From NCBI GenBank assembly GCA_022819985.1, contig JAJEGH010000044.1, positions 18,483 through 82,482 on the forward strand: 64,000 bases of DNA, read 5' to 3'. Position 1 is the stretch's first letter, and each line of letters opens with the position of its first letter. Positions 29,287 to 39,592 of the stretch are shown in pieces. Source of the stretch: Alphaproteobacteria bacterium (GTDB taxonomy: Bacteria > Pseudomonadota > Alphaproteobacteria > Bin65). The notes beneath the pieces are model-generated. The model was not told where the DNA came from and searched no databases. It worked only from the letters and a program-made list of their open reading frames with translations. A program made the translations under genes and the position numbers.

Positions 29287-29485
29287 CGCTCGGGTCTCCT
29301 TTCAGGCGATGGCGGCGAAGGCGCCAGTGTACCGGGCGGTTCGCCTGGGGCTTCATTCTCATGAGCCCGCGGTCCGGCGCAACCGTATCGTTGCAGCAAT
29401 CCCGGATGTGTGCGGTTCCGGAAAACCTTGCATTTCAGTATCGCGTCAAACAAGATATATAAAATAGATACAAAGGAGCCAGCTC

Positions 29486-29725
29486 ATGGGCGCAAAACTG
29501 CATATCGCCAAATGGGGTGGCAGCCTGGCCGTGCGCATTCCGAAGGCCATCGCAGAGCAATGCGGCGTGTCGGAGGGTTCGGCCATGGAGATGGAGGCGC
29601 AGGACGGAGGGATTGTGCTGCGGAAACGGTCGCACGATCTCGCAGACATGCTGAGCCGGATTACGGCGGACAATTTGCATGAGGAACAGGACTTCGGCGA
29701 GCCCCAGGGCAATGAGCAATGGTAG
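29486..29725 (+). CDS. mazE: Antitoxin, MazE/AbrB (SpoVT) fold
   Basis: A 79-residue protein. The N-terminal swapped-hairpin domain reads KLHIAKWGGSLAVRIPKAIAEQ, the signature of AbrB/MazE DNA-binding antitoxins. The acidic C-terminus would wrap the toxin. AAGGAG lies 7 bases before the ATG, and an AT-rich promoter-like stretch (29451-29472) precedes it. The mazF gene overlaps its end by 7 bp. Confidence 0.88.
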   Translation: MGAKLHIAKWGGSLAVRIPKAIAEQCGVSEGSAMEMEAQDGGIVLRKRSHDLADMLSRITADNLHEEQDFGEPQGNEQW

Positions 29726-30060
29726 GGGACAGGTATGTCCCGGACGCGGGGGACCTCGTATGGCTCAGGTTTTCGCCCCAGGCCGGGCATGAACAGGCGG
29801 GGCGGCGGCCCGCTCTGGTCCTGAGTCCACTGAGCTACAACCAAAAGACAAGTCTGGCGCTGTTCTGCCCGATAACCTCAAGGGTCAAGGGGTATCCCTT
29901 CGAAGTTCCGCTGCCCGCCTCCGGCGCCGTTACGGGCGTGGTCCTTGCCGACCAGATCCGGTCGCTGGACTGGCGGGCGCGCGGCGCCCGATTCCAGGAA
30001 CGGGCTCCGCCGCAACTGGTATCCGAAGTTCGCGAGAAGCTGGCCGTTCTCTTGCCGTAG
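29719..30060 (+). CDS. mazF: Endoribonuclease toxin, MazF family
   Basis: A 113-residue MazF/PemK-fold toxin. The family start YVPDAGDLVWLRFSP, the GRRPALVLSPLSYN strand, the ALFCPITSRVKGYPFEV core and VVLADQIRSLDW are all present, so the toxin looks functional. It would cleave RNA at short sequence motifs when MazE is degraded. It starts inside the mazE 3' end and converges on the amidohydrolase gene. Confidence 0.92.
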   Translation: MVGDRYVPDAGDLVWLRFSPQAGHEQAGRRPALVLSPLSYNQKTSLALFCPITSRVKGYPFEVPLPASGAVTGVVLADQIRSLDWRARGARFQERAPPQLVSEVREKLAVLLP

Positions 30061-30091
30061 GATATTGCTGGCCGCCCAACGGTTCCGGCCC

Positions 30092-31738
30092 TTACCCCAG
30101 CGGCGCCGGCTCGCCCTCGAAGACGGTGCCCCACACCGGAATGTCCTTCAGGTCTTCGGGCGGCGTTTCGAAGGGGTCGGCCTCCAGCACGGTGAAATCG
30201 GCCTTCTTGCCGGCGCGGATGCTGCCGATCTCGTGCTCCAGGCCGAGGACGTAGGCGGCGTCGACCGTGATCGCGCGCATCGCCTGTTCGACCGTCAGCC
30301 GTTCCTCCGGCGCCATGACCGCGCCGCTCTCGCTCAGCCGGTTGACCGCGACCCAGGCCGAGGTCAGCGGCAGGGCCGGCGCCATGGTGAAATCGGTGTG
30401 CAGCGCGAAGGGGATGCCGTGCCGCGCCACGGTGCCGAGCCGGGCGATCTGCGAGGCCCGCTCGTGGCCGAAGCTGTGCCGGTAATAGGCGTCGGCCAGT
30501 TCGTGGACATAGTAGGCGTTGGCCGAGACCAGCGCGCCGAGGTCGGCGATCCGGCGCACCTGCTCCGGGGTCGAGACGCCGAAATGCTCGATGGTGAAGC
30601 GGTGGTTCACCCGCGGCCGCTCGAACTGGAGCTTTTCCAGCACGTCGAGCGCCAGCTCCAGGCCCATGTCGCCGGTGCAGTGGACGTGGATGCGGAAGCC
30701 CTCGTTCCAGAAGGCGCGGGCCAGCGCCTCGACCTGCTCCGGCGGCATCAGCCATTCGCCGTGGTGGCCGTCGATGAAGCCGGGTTCCTGAAGCTGCATC
30801 AGTTCGGCGTAGAAGCCGCCGTCGGTGAACAGCTTGACGCCGTTGCCGAATTGAAGCCGTTGCGTGCCGCGCGCCGCCATTTCCCGGACCCGCGCGACCT
30901 CCGCCGCCTCGTCGCCCGGCGCGCCGCCGCGTTCGGTCGCCCGCGGGATCATCTGGCAGCGGAAGGGAATCTCCGGCCGGTCGAGCACTTGCACCAGCGC
31001 CGGCCATTCCATCTCCAGGTCGGCGAGCGGCACCGCCATGTCGCCGATCGTGGTATGGCCGCCGGCATGGACCGCGCGGGCGACCTGTTCCAGCCCGCCG
31101 AGAAAACGCTCCGGGGCGTAGAGATAGTCCTTCATTCCGTTGAGCGCGACCGAAAGGCCGGTCTCGTAGAACCGCCCGGTTTCCGGGTCGATCTGCTCGT
31201 GGCGGGACAGATCGTCCCGGTTCAGGCCCATCCAGTCGATGGCGGCGTCGTTGGCGATAATCTCGTGGAACGAGCGCTGCCAGACGAAGACCGGCCGGGT
31301 TTGCGAGATGCCGTTGAGCGCCTGCCGGTCGACCGTGCCGTGCCAGATCTTGTGATAGCCCCAGGTGACCAGCGGCTCCGCCGGATCGGCCATCTGCGCG
31401 TCGATTTCCGCCAGCCGGTCGAGATAGGCGTTGTGGCCCTTGACCGGCGCGGCGACCCGGCCGGGCAACTTCCACTCCATCGCCGTGATGAAATGGCAGG
31501 GCAGCAGGACCGCCGCCAGCGTCGGATGCAGATGCGGGTCGATGAAGCCGGGCATGAGCACATGGTCGCGGAACGTGTCGTCGATCCGGTGCGGGTGCGC
31601 GTCCAGCCAGGGTTGCAGCGTTTCGGGCGTGCCGACCTCGACAATCCGGTCGCCGCGCACGGCGACAGCCGTGGCAACAGGTAGCGACGGGTTCAGGGTG
31701 CGAATCGCCCGCGCGGTGTAGACTGTAAGGGCTTTCAT
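30092..31738 (-). CDS. Amidohydrolase family 3 (YtcJ-like) metal-dependent hydrolase
   Basis: A 548-residue amidohydrolase. The N-terminal metal motif is PGFIDPHLHP (His69, His71). Later ligand regions are HVHCTGDMG, HRFTIEHFG and HTDFTMAP. YtcJ-like enzymes hydrolyse amide or cyclic-amide bonds of unknown physiological substrates. The open frame extends upstream, but the ATG at 31738 (MKALTVYTARAI) fits the family. It is divergent from a peptide-type ABC importer 171 bp away, so it may act on the imported compound. Confidence 0.87.
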   Translation of the reverse strand: MKALTVYTARAIRTLNPSLPVATAVAVRGDRIVEVGTPETLQPWLDAHPHRIDDTFRDHVLMPGFIDPHLHPTLAAVLLPCHFITAMEWKLPGRVAAPVKGHNAYLDRLAEIDAQMADPAEPLVTWGYHKIWHGTVDRQALNGISQTRPVFVWQRSFHEIIANDAAIDWMGLNRDDLSRHEQIDPETGRFYETGLSVALNGMKDYLYAPERFLGGLEQVARAVHAGGHTTIGDMAVPLADLEMEWPALVQVLDRPEIPFRCQMIPRATERGGAPGDEAAEVARVREMAARGTQRLQFGNGVKLFTDGGFYAELMQLQEPGFIDGHHGEWLMPPEQVEALARAFWNEGFRIHVHCTGDMGLELALDVLEKLQFERPRVNHRFTIEHFGVSTPEQVRRIADLGALVSANAYYVHELADAYYRHSFGHERASQIARLGTVARHGIPFALHTDFTMAPALPLTSAWVAVNRLSESGAVMAPEERLTVEQAMRAITVDAAYVLGLEHEIGSIRAGKKADFTVLEADPFETPPEDLKDIPVWGTVFEGEPAPLG

Positions 31739-31909
31739 GTGCTGATATCCCGCCGGCCCGGTTCCGGGCGCCTGCAAACCCGATATTGCAGCCTCTGCGC
31801 AGTGTCAAACCTGCCGGTCGGGAAAGACGGTTCGACGTCCCGGGAACGGAGCAGTGTAAATTCGGCCCGGCGGTTTCGAATGCCGCCCGGCTCCGAAGGG
31901 AGGAACTTC

Positions 31910-33502
31910 ATGCTCAGGAAATTCGGTCTCGCGGCTCTTGCCGCAACCGTGGCGGCGGGCGCCGCGACGGTAGTTGCCGCCGACACGCCCAAGAAGGGCG
32001 GCACGCTGGTGATCGTGTCCAGCCAGGTGCCGCGCCACTTCAACCCGGCGGTCCAGTCCGGCATCGCGACGATGGCGCCGGGCGCGCACATCTTCGCCAC
32101 CCTGGTCCGGGCCGACGCCGACTGGAAAATCCATCCTTACCTGGCGAAAAGCTGGACGACCTCGGCGGACGGCAAGTCGGTGACTTTCAAGCTGCGCACG
32201 GATGCGAAATTTCACGACGGCAAGCCCGTCACCTCGGCGGACGTGAAATTCTCGATCGAGACCCAGAAGGCCAACCATCCGTTCAAGACCTCGCTGGGCG
32301 CGGTCACCGGCGTCGAAACGCCGGACGCCCACACCGTCGTCGTCAAGCTGAAGCATCCGCATCCGGCGCTGACGCTGGCCATGTCGACCTCGATCGTGCC
32401 GATCATTCCGAAGCACGTCTACGGCGACGGCCAGAATCCGAAGGCGCATCCGCGCAACATCAAGAATGTCGTCGGCTCCGGCGCCTATATCCTGAAGGAA
32501 TACAAGCGGGCGCAATACATCCTGCTTGAGCGGAACCCGAACTATTTCCTCAAGGGCCGGCCCTATATGGACCGGATCGTCTACAAGATAATCCGCGACG
32601 CTTCGAGCCGCGTCATCGCCATGGAGCGCGGCGAAGGCAGCTTGTTCGCCTTCATGTCGGATGTCGCCGCCATCGCCCGGCTGAAGAAGAGCGACAAGCT
32701 GGTCGTGACCGACAAGGGCTATGCCGGCATCGGGCCGAACACCTGGCTGGCCTTCAACACCAAGGAAGGCCCGACCGCGGATGTCCGCGTGCGGCGCGCG
32801 ATCGCCTACGCAATCGACCGCAAGTTCATCACCGGGCAACTGCACCGCGGCGTTTCCACGCCGTCCACCGGGCCGATCGTGCCGGGCTCGCCCTTCTATA
32901 CCAGGGAAGTCGAGACCTACGATGTGAACCTGAAGAAGGCCGAGGCCCTGCTCGAAGAGGCCGGCCACAAGAAAAAGGCCGACGGCACGAGGCTCGAACT
33001 GACCATCGACTATCTGCCGGCCGTGCCGGACGTGCAGCAGCGCATCGCCGAATATGCCCGGGGGCAGCTCAAGAAGGTCGGCATCAAGGTCACGGTCCGC
33101 AATTCGCCCGACTTCCCGACCTGGGCCAAGCGCATCTCCAACTGGCAGTTCAATATGACGATGGACTTGCCGTTCAACTGGGGCGATCCGGTCATCGGCG
33201 TGCACCGGTCCTATCTGTGCAACAACATCAAAAAGGGCGTCATCTGGTCGAATACCCAGCAATACTGCAATCCGGAGGTCGACAAGATCCTGGAAGCAGC
33301 GGGCCAGGAGACCGACCCGGCCAAGCGCCGGGCGCTCTATGTCAAGTTCCAGCAGATCCTGGCCGACGACCTGCCGGTCTACTGGATCAGCGTGCTGCCC
33401 TACCACACGGCGTACAGCAAGGATCTCGGCAACCCGCCGGTCGGCATCTGGGGCATCGTTTCCCCGATGGACGACATCTACTGGAAGAAGCAGCCGAAAT
33501 AG
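31910..33502 (+). CDS. ABC importer solute-binding protein, family 5 (dipeptide type)
   Basis: A 530-residue periplasmic binding protein. A signal peptide is cleaved near residue 24 (VVAADTPKKGG), after which the family-5 start KGGTLVIV appears. The conserved TFKLRTDAKFHDGKPVTSADVKFS block follows. It delivers a peptide, nickel complex, opine or similar solute to the permeases encoded downstream. The ATG is preceded by GGGAGGA. The frame is open 57 codons further upstream, but no signal peptide would result. A strong hairpin follows the gene. Confidence 0.92.
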   Translation: MLRKFGLAALAATVAAGAATVVAADTPKKGGTLVIVSSQVPRHFNPAVQSGIATMAPGAHIFATLVRADADWKIHPYLAKSWTTSADGKSVTFKLRTDAKFHDGKPVTSADVKFSIETQKANHPFKTSLGAVTGVETPDAHTVVVKLKHPHPALTLAMSTSIVPIIPKHVYGDGQNPKAHPRNIKNVVGSGAYILKEYKRAQYILLERNPNYFLKGRPYMDRIVYKIIRDASSRVIAMERGEGSLFAFMSDVAAIARLKKSDKLVVTDKGYAGIGPNTWLAFNTKEGPTADVRVRRAIAYAIDRKFITGQLHRGVSTPSTGPIVPGSPFYTREVETYDVNLKKAEALLEEAGHKKKADGTRLELTIDYLPAVPDVQQRIAEYARGQLKKVGIKVTVRNSPDFPTWAKRISNWQFNMTMDLPFNWGDPVIGVHRSYLCNNIKKGVIWSNTQQYCNPEVDKILEAAGQETDPAKRRALYVKFQQILADDLPVYWISVLPYHTAYSKDLGNPPVGIWGIVSPMDDIYWKKQPK

Positions 33503-33539
33503 GGTGTCTCCGGTAACAGCGGTACGCCGCGCTATCGTG

Positions 33540-33578
33540 CCGGGCCGGCAGTTTTTAGCTGCCGGCCCGGTCGTTTTG
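33540..33578 (+). terminator. Strong stem-loop between the binding-protein and permease genes
   Basis: CCGGGCCGGCAG (33540-33551) pairs perfectly with CTGCCGGCCCGG (33559-33570) across a 7-base loop. TCGTTTTGG follows. The stem is 12 bp and very stable; the U-run is short. It would either terminate part of the transcripts or protect the 3' end of the binding-protein message. Confidence 0.75.
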
Positions 33579-33625
33579 GCGTAAGGCTAGACAATGCAGA
33601 GGTCCGTTGTTCCCCGAGGCCGGCC

Positions 33626-34609
33626 GTGAGGCTGCCGGCCGCAGTCGCCAAACGCATGGGCTATGCCCTGGTGCTGCTGTTCGCGGTACTGGTGCTGAAC
33701 TTCACCCTGCTCTACCTGGCGCCGGGCGACGCCGCCGAGACGATCGCCGGCGAGGCCGGCGGCGCATCGCCGGAAATGCTGGCCAAGATCCGCAAGGACT
33801 ACGGCCTCGACCTGCCGTTCCACGACCAGCTCTATCTCTATCTTGCGAAGATCGTGCAGGGCGATTTCGGCCACAGCTTCTATTTTGACCAGCCGGTCAC
33901 CACGGTGATCTTCGAAAATCTGGCGCCGACCCTGCTGCTGGTCGTGTCGTCGCTGCTGATCGCGATCTCCTTCGGCACCTTTCTCGGCGTGTTCGCCGCG
34001 CGCCGGCCCAACGGCCTGCTCAGCCAGATCATCACCGTCCTCGCCCTGCTCGGCTATGCACTGCCGGTCTTCTGGACCGGGATCATGCTGGTCATCCTGT
34101 TCGCGTCGCTGATCCCGCTGTTTCCGACCTCCGGGATGGACGCCGGCCCGCTCGGCGCCTCGGGCTTCGACTATGTCTGGGAGGTGTTGCACCATTTGGC
34201 GCTTCCGGTCCTCACCCTTTCGACGATCTACCTGGCCTTCTACAGCCGCCTGTCGCGCGCCAGCATGATGGACGTGCTGGGCGCGGACTATATCCGCACG
34301 GCGCGCGCCAAGGGGCTTAACGAGCGCGTCGTGGTGTTCAAGCATGCGCTGCGCAACGCCGTCCTGCCGGTCGTCACCTTCGCGGGCCTGCAGTTCGGGG
34401 CGCTGTTTTCCGGCGCCGTGCTGGTCGAGACGGTGTTCAGCTGGCCCGGTCTCGGCACGCTCGCCTTCGATTCGATCCTGCGCCGCGATACGCCGACCCT
34501 GCTCGGCATCCTGTTCTTCTCGGCGCTCATCGTGATCGTCGCCAACCTGCTGACCGACCTTGCCTACCGGCTGGTCGATCCGCGCATCAAGACGGCGGGT
34601 AAGACATGA
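33626..34609 (+). CDS. ABC importer permease, DppB type
   Basis: A 327-residue inner-membrane protein with about six membrane segments. The N-terminal VLNFTLLYLAPGDAAE and the YGLDLPFHDQLYLYLAKIVQGDFG stretch are typical of DppB/OppB. The cytoplasmic EAA loop reads ADYIRTARAKGLNERVV. It pairs with the next gene, overlapping by ATGA. The start is GTG. It transports the solute delivered by the binding protein encoded upstream. Confidence 0.93.
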   Translation: MRLPAAVAKRMGYALVLLFAVLVLNFTLLYLAPGDAAETIAGEAGGASPEMLAKIRKDYGLDLPFHDQLYLYLAKIVQGDFGHSFYFDQPVTTVIFENLAPTLLLVVSSLLIAISFGTFLGVFAARRPNGLLSQIITVLALLGYALPVFWTGIMLVILFASLIPLFPTSGMDAGPLGASGFDYVWEVLHHLALPVLTLSTIYLAFYSRLSRASMMDVLGADYIRTARAKGLNERVVVFKHALRNAVLPVVTFAGLQFGALFSGAVLVETVFSWPGLGTLAFDSILRRDTPTLLGILFFSALIVIVANLLTDLAYRLVDPRIKTAGKT

Positions 34610-35489
34610 CAGGGCCGGCCGTTCCGGCCGAAGAGCCGGTCGTCATCGAGGTCGAACGGCCGTGGCGCGAAGCCTGGCGCATGTTCCGGCGCAATACGGC
34701 GGCCGTCGCCGGCCTCGTGACGCTGAGCCTGATCGTTCTCGTCACCGTGCTCGGCCCCTTCGTCTATCCCGTCGATCCGTTCGCCCCGACCGGGCCGTTG
34801 CTGCTGCCGCCGGGCGAGCAGGGTTTCCTGCTCGGCACCGACCAGCAGGGCCGCGACCTCGTCGTCGGCTTGCTCTACGGCAGCCAGTCCACCCTGATGG
34901 TCGGCGCGGCGGCGGCGGCAATCACCATTACCATCGGCATCCTGTTCGGCGCGCTGGCGGGCTTCTACCGCGGCTGGGTCGAAGAGGTGCTGATGCGCAT
35001 TACGGAATTCTTCCAGGTGCTGCCGCCCCTGCTGCTCGCCATGGTCGTCGTGCTGCTCTTCTCGCCCTCGATCTACTCCATCTCCATCGCCATCGGCGTG
35101 GTGTCCTGGCCCGCCACGGCGCGCCTGGTGCGGGCGGAGTTCCTGCGCCTGCGGGAGTTGGATTTCGTCAAGGCCGAGCGCGCCATCGGCGCGCGCAACG
35201 TCCGGATCATCTGGACGATCATCCTGCCCAACGCCGCGCCGCCGCTGATCGTCTCGGCGGCGCTCTCGGTCGGCATCGCGATCCTGTTCGAGGCCGGGCT
35301 CGCCTTCCTGCAGCTTTCCGATCCGAACGTGATGAGCTGGGGCTACCTGATCAGCGTCAACCGCCCGCAGATCCTCGAGGCCTGGTGGCCGGTCACCTTC
35401 CCGGGCCTCGCCATCTTCATCACCGTGCTCTCGGTCAGCCTGATCGGCGACGGGCTGAACGACGCCTTCAACCCGAAGCTGAGGGAACG

Positions 35490-35493
<4 letters not shown>
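34606..35493 (+). CDS. ABC importer permease, DppC type
   Basis: A 295-residue permease. The short N-terminal extension and first segment (RRNTAAVAGLVTLSLIVLVTVLGP) and the LLGTDQQGRDLV motif are typical of DppC. The EAA loop is around FVKAERAIGARNVRII. It forms the channel with the DppB-type partner. ATGA overlaps on both sides show tight translational coupling in this operon. Confidence 0.93.
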
Positions 35494-36487
<994 letters not shown>

Positions 36488-36491
<4 letters not shown>

Positions 36492-37537
36492 CGGGCCCGG
36501 CAGCTTCCGCAGCGGGCAATCCGCTCGCCGATAACTTGTTGGAAGTCCGCGGGCTGAAGGTCCATTTCAGCCTGCCGCGCAAGAGCCCGTTCGCGCCGGC
36601 GCCCAAGGTCCACGCCGTGGACGGCGTGTCCTTCGATACGGCGCGCGGCGCGACCCTCGGCCTGGTCGGCGAATCCGGCTCGGGCAAGACGACGACCGCG
36701 CTCGCCGTCATGCGTCTCGCGCCGGTGACCGAGGGCAGCATTCTGCTGAACGGCGAAGAGCTCGTGCCGCTGTCCGGCGAAGCCCTGCGCCAGCAGCGCC
36801 GCCACATGCAGATCATCTTCCAGGATCCGTATTCGTCGCTCAATCCGCGCCTGCGCGCCGGCGAGATCGTTCGCGCACCGCTCGACCAGCTCGGCGTCGG
36901 CGACCGGGAGAGCCGCGACGACCGGGTCGCCGAGCTGTTCCGCCTCGTCGGCCTGCGTCCGGAGCAGCAGGCCCTGTTCCCGCACCAGTTCTCCGGCGGC
37001 CAGCGCCAGCGCATCGGCGTGGCGCGCGCGCTGGCGACCCAGCCGGACCTGATCGTCTGCGACGAGCCGGTCTCGGCCCTCGACGTGGCGATCCAGGCGC
37101 AGATTCTGAACCTGCTGCGCCGGCTCCAGGAGGAGTTCGGCCTCACCTACCTGTTCATCAGCCACGATCTCGGCGTCGTCCAGTATATGTGCGACGACAT
37201 CGCGGTGATGTATCTCGGCCAGGTGGTCGAGCATGCCGACCGGGTCTCGCTGTTCCGCGAGCCCCTGCACCCCTACACCAATGCGCTGCTATCGGCGGTG
37301 CCGTCGGCCGATCCGGTGCTGCGCGACCGGGCGAGCCGTATCCGTCTGGTTGGCGATCCGCCGAGCCCGATCGATCCGCCGCCGGGCTGCCGCTTCGCCT
37401 CGCGCTGCCCGTTCGCCGAAGACCGCTGCCGCGCCGAGGAACCGGCCCTGCGGACCATCCGCGACGGCCACCGGGTGCGCTGCCACCTGGTGACGGACGA
37501 CGGCGTCCCGCCGCACCGGGCGAGTGCTACGGCGTAG
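36488..37537 (+). CDS. ABC importer ATPase, DppF type
   Basis: A 349-residue ATP-binding subunit. Walker A GESGSGKT is at 61-68, then FQDPYSSLNPR, the signature FSGGQRQRI, and Walker B LIVCDEPVSALD. The C-terminal extension holds CRFASRCPFAEDRC. It is the second ATPase of the complete five-gene importer (binding protein, two permeases, two ATPases) and overlaps the previous gene by ATGA. Confidence 0.94.
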
Positions 37538-37568
37538 GGCCGTAAATCCGCCGCCGAAGCGAGAAGGC

Positions 37569-38816
37569 ATGAGCCGAACCTCCGTTCGCTCGGCCCTGCG
37601 GCCTCCCGTCCGGCCCCCTTTGCGACAGGGCGAGTTCATTCCCCTTATCGCCCTGCTGATGGCGCTAGTCGCGCTCGCCATCGATGCGGTGCTGCCGGCG
37701 CTGCCCGCCATCGGCGAGGCTCTCGCGGTGCCGCGCCCGAACGACCTTCAATACGTCATCGTTGCGATCTTCCTGGGGCTCGGCATCGGCCAGATCCTGT
37801 TCGGCCCGCTCTCGGACGGCATCGGGCGCAAGCCGGCGATCTATGCCGGTCTGATCCTGTTCATGGCCGGATGCCTGTTGAGCATGGTCGCCACCGCCTT
37901 CGAGGCGATGATCGCCGGCCGCATCCTGCAGGGGATCGGAATCGCCGGTCCGCACACCGTGATTATCGCCCTGGTGCGCGATCAGTATGAGGGCCGCAGG
38001 ATGGCGCGCCTGATGTCGTTCGCGATGGCCGTGTTCATTCTCGTTCCTACCGTCGCCCCGGCGCTCGGACAGGGCATCCAGTGGCTGGGCGGCTGGCGCG
38101 CGATATTCGTCACCTTCCTTGCCATCGCGGTGGTCGCGTTCGCCTGGTTCGGGCTGCGGCAGCCGGAGACCCTGCCCGCCGATCGCCGCCGGCCCTTTAC
38201 GCTGGCGGCCATCGGCGGCGCCGTCCGGGAGGTGGTGAAGACAAGAGCCGCGCTCGGCTTTATCCTTGCCTACGGATGCGTCTCCGCCCCCTTTGTCGCC
38301 TATCTGAGTTCCGCCCAGCAGATCTTTCAGCAAGCTTACGGCACTGGCGCATTGTTCCCGGCCTATTTTGCCGTTCTGGCGCTGGCCATCGGCGGTGCCT
38401 CGCTCGCGAACGGTCGTCTCGTTATGCAATACGGGATGCGCCGGATCGCGGGGACGGCAGCGGTATCCGTAACGCTGGTTTCGGCCGTTGCCTGGCCGGT
38501 GGCCTACGCTTACGGAGGGCTGCCGCCCTTGTGGCTGTTCATGATCTATCTGAGCCTTGTCTTTCTTTGTCTCGGATTGCTCTTCGGCAATCTCTACACG
38601 CTCGCCATGGAACCTCTCGGCCACGTCGCGGGTGTGGGCGCGGCCGTGGTCGCCTCCGCCTCGACGATCATGTCAGTGCCGCTCGGCTCGATCGTGGGCC
38701 AGAGTTTCGATGGAACCATGTATGCCCTGATCGCCGCCTTTGCAGTCTTCGGCGCCGTCGCCTTCGCCGCGATGCGATGGGCCGACGGGGGGCGCGGCGT
38801 GGCCTCGCCGGCCTGA
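37569..38816 (+). CDS. MFS drug-efflux transporter, Bcr/CflA family
   Basis: A 415-residue transporter with about 12 membrane segments. The Bcr/CflA motifs are clear: LIALLMALVALAIDAVLPALPAI in the first segment, then GQILFGPLSDGIGRKPAI, and GRILQGIGIAGPHTVIIALVRD. These carriers export drugs, cysteine or small peptides by proton antiport. It starts 31 bp after the ABC ATPase, so it may be in the same operon, exporting a product of the imported solute. The ATG was chosen over an in-frame ATG at 37524 that would overlap the ATPase gene. Confidence 0.88.
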   Translation: MSRTSVRSALRPPVRPPLRQGEFIPLIALLMALVALAIDAVLPALPAIGEALAVPRPNDLQYVIVAIFLGLGIGQILFGPLSDGIGRKPAIYAGLILFMAGCLLSMVATAFEAMIAGRILQGIGIAGPHTVIIALVRDQYEGRRMARLMSFAMAVFILVPTVAPALGQGIQWLGGWRAIFVTFLAIAVVAFAWFGLRQPETLPADRRRPFTLAAIGGAVREVVKTRAALGFILAYGCVSAPFVAYLSSAQQIFQQAYGTGALFPAYFAVLALAIGGASLANGRLVMQYGMRRIAGTAAVSVTLVSAVAWPVAYAYGGLPPLWLFMIYLSLVFLCLGLLFGNLYTLAMEPLGHVAGVGAAVVASASTIMSVPLGSIVGQSFDGTMYALIAAFAVFGAVAFAAMRWADGGRGVASPA

Positions 38817-38829
38817 CCCGGCCCGGCGC

Positions 38830-39525
38830 TTAGGGGCTGCCCTGCGGCTTTCGCCCCGGCGCGGTGCCGGCGACGAGGCCGGCGATCAGGGCCGCAAACA
38901 CCGCCCAGCCCTGCCAGGCGCCCATCGTGAAGAGCGTGAGCGCGGAAACGGCGAGCCACAGTGCCGGGACGACGGCGAGCAGGGCCGCCCACCGGCTCCG
39001 TGCCGCGAGCGAAAGCAGAGCGAGGGTGGCGACAGCGGTCGGATCGGGCGCGATGGCGAGGACCTCCGCCTCCTGCCATGGCCGCCCGTCGAGCGGGGCG
39101 AGGAGCGGCCAGAGGAGGACCGCCGCCGCGAGAAGGCCGATTCCCGCCTGCGCCCGTTTCCCGCGCCCGGCGAAATCCAGCCGTCCCCATATCCCGAGCG
39201 CCGCCAACAGCGCACCCTCGGCGTAGAAGCCCCAGGCGAGCGTCGGCGCGGCCCAGTTGATCGTGCCGTAGCGCAGCGCCACGAACTGCCAGCCGGTCCA
39301 GAGCCAGGCTGCGGCCAGGGCAAGACCGAGCGCGAGACCGAACGCAGGGTCGGGCCGACGCCCGGACGGCCGCAGGCCCCGCAAGAGAAAAAGCACGAGC
39401 AGCGCGCCGGCGGCGAGCAGCGGCACCTGGACCGGCCAGACGGACTCGTTTTCCAGCGCGAAGAGCCGCCAATAGACCCGCGGCGAGAAGAGCAGGAAAT
39501 CCTGCGGCGCCCACGTCCCCGCCAT
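38830..39525 (-). CDS. DUF6064-like membrane protein
   Basis: A 231-residue protein with six or seven hydrophobic segments. It opens MAGTWAPQDFLLFSPRVYWRLF. The segment WPVQVPLLAAGALLVLFLL and the conserved YGTINWAAPTLAWGFYAEG stretch fit the DUF6064 family. Function is unknown. It converges on the MFS gene with a 13-bp gap and lies downstream of the aldo/keto reductase on the same strand. Confidence 0.7.
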   Translation of the reverse strand: MAGTWAPQDFLLFSPRVYWRLFALENESVWPVQVPLLAAGALLVLFLLRGLRPSGRRPDPAFGLALGLALAAAWLWTGWQFVALRYGTINWAAPTLAWGFYAEGALLAALGIWGRLDFAGRGKRAQAGIGLLAAAVLLWPLLAPLDGRPWQEAEVLAIAPDPTAVATLALLSLAARSRWAALLAVVPALWLAVSALTLFTMGAWQGWAVFAALIAGLVAGTAPGRKPQGSP

Positions 39526-39592
39526 CGCCGGCCTCTAGTCCGTCCCTGCAATCGGCCGGCCTGCCGGCCCGGACCGCCCGGCCGGCGGCGTC

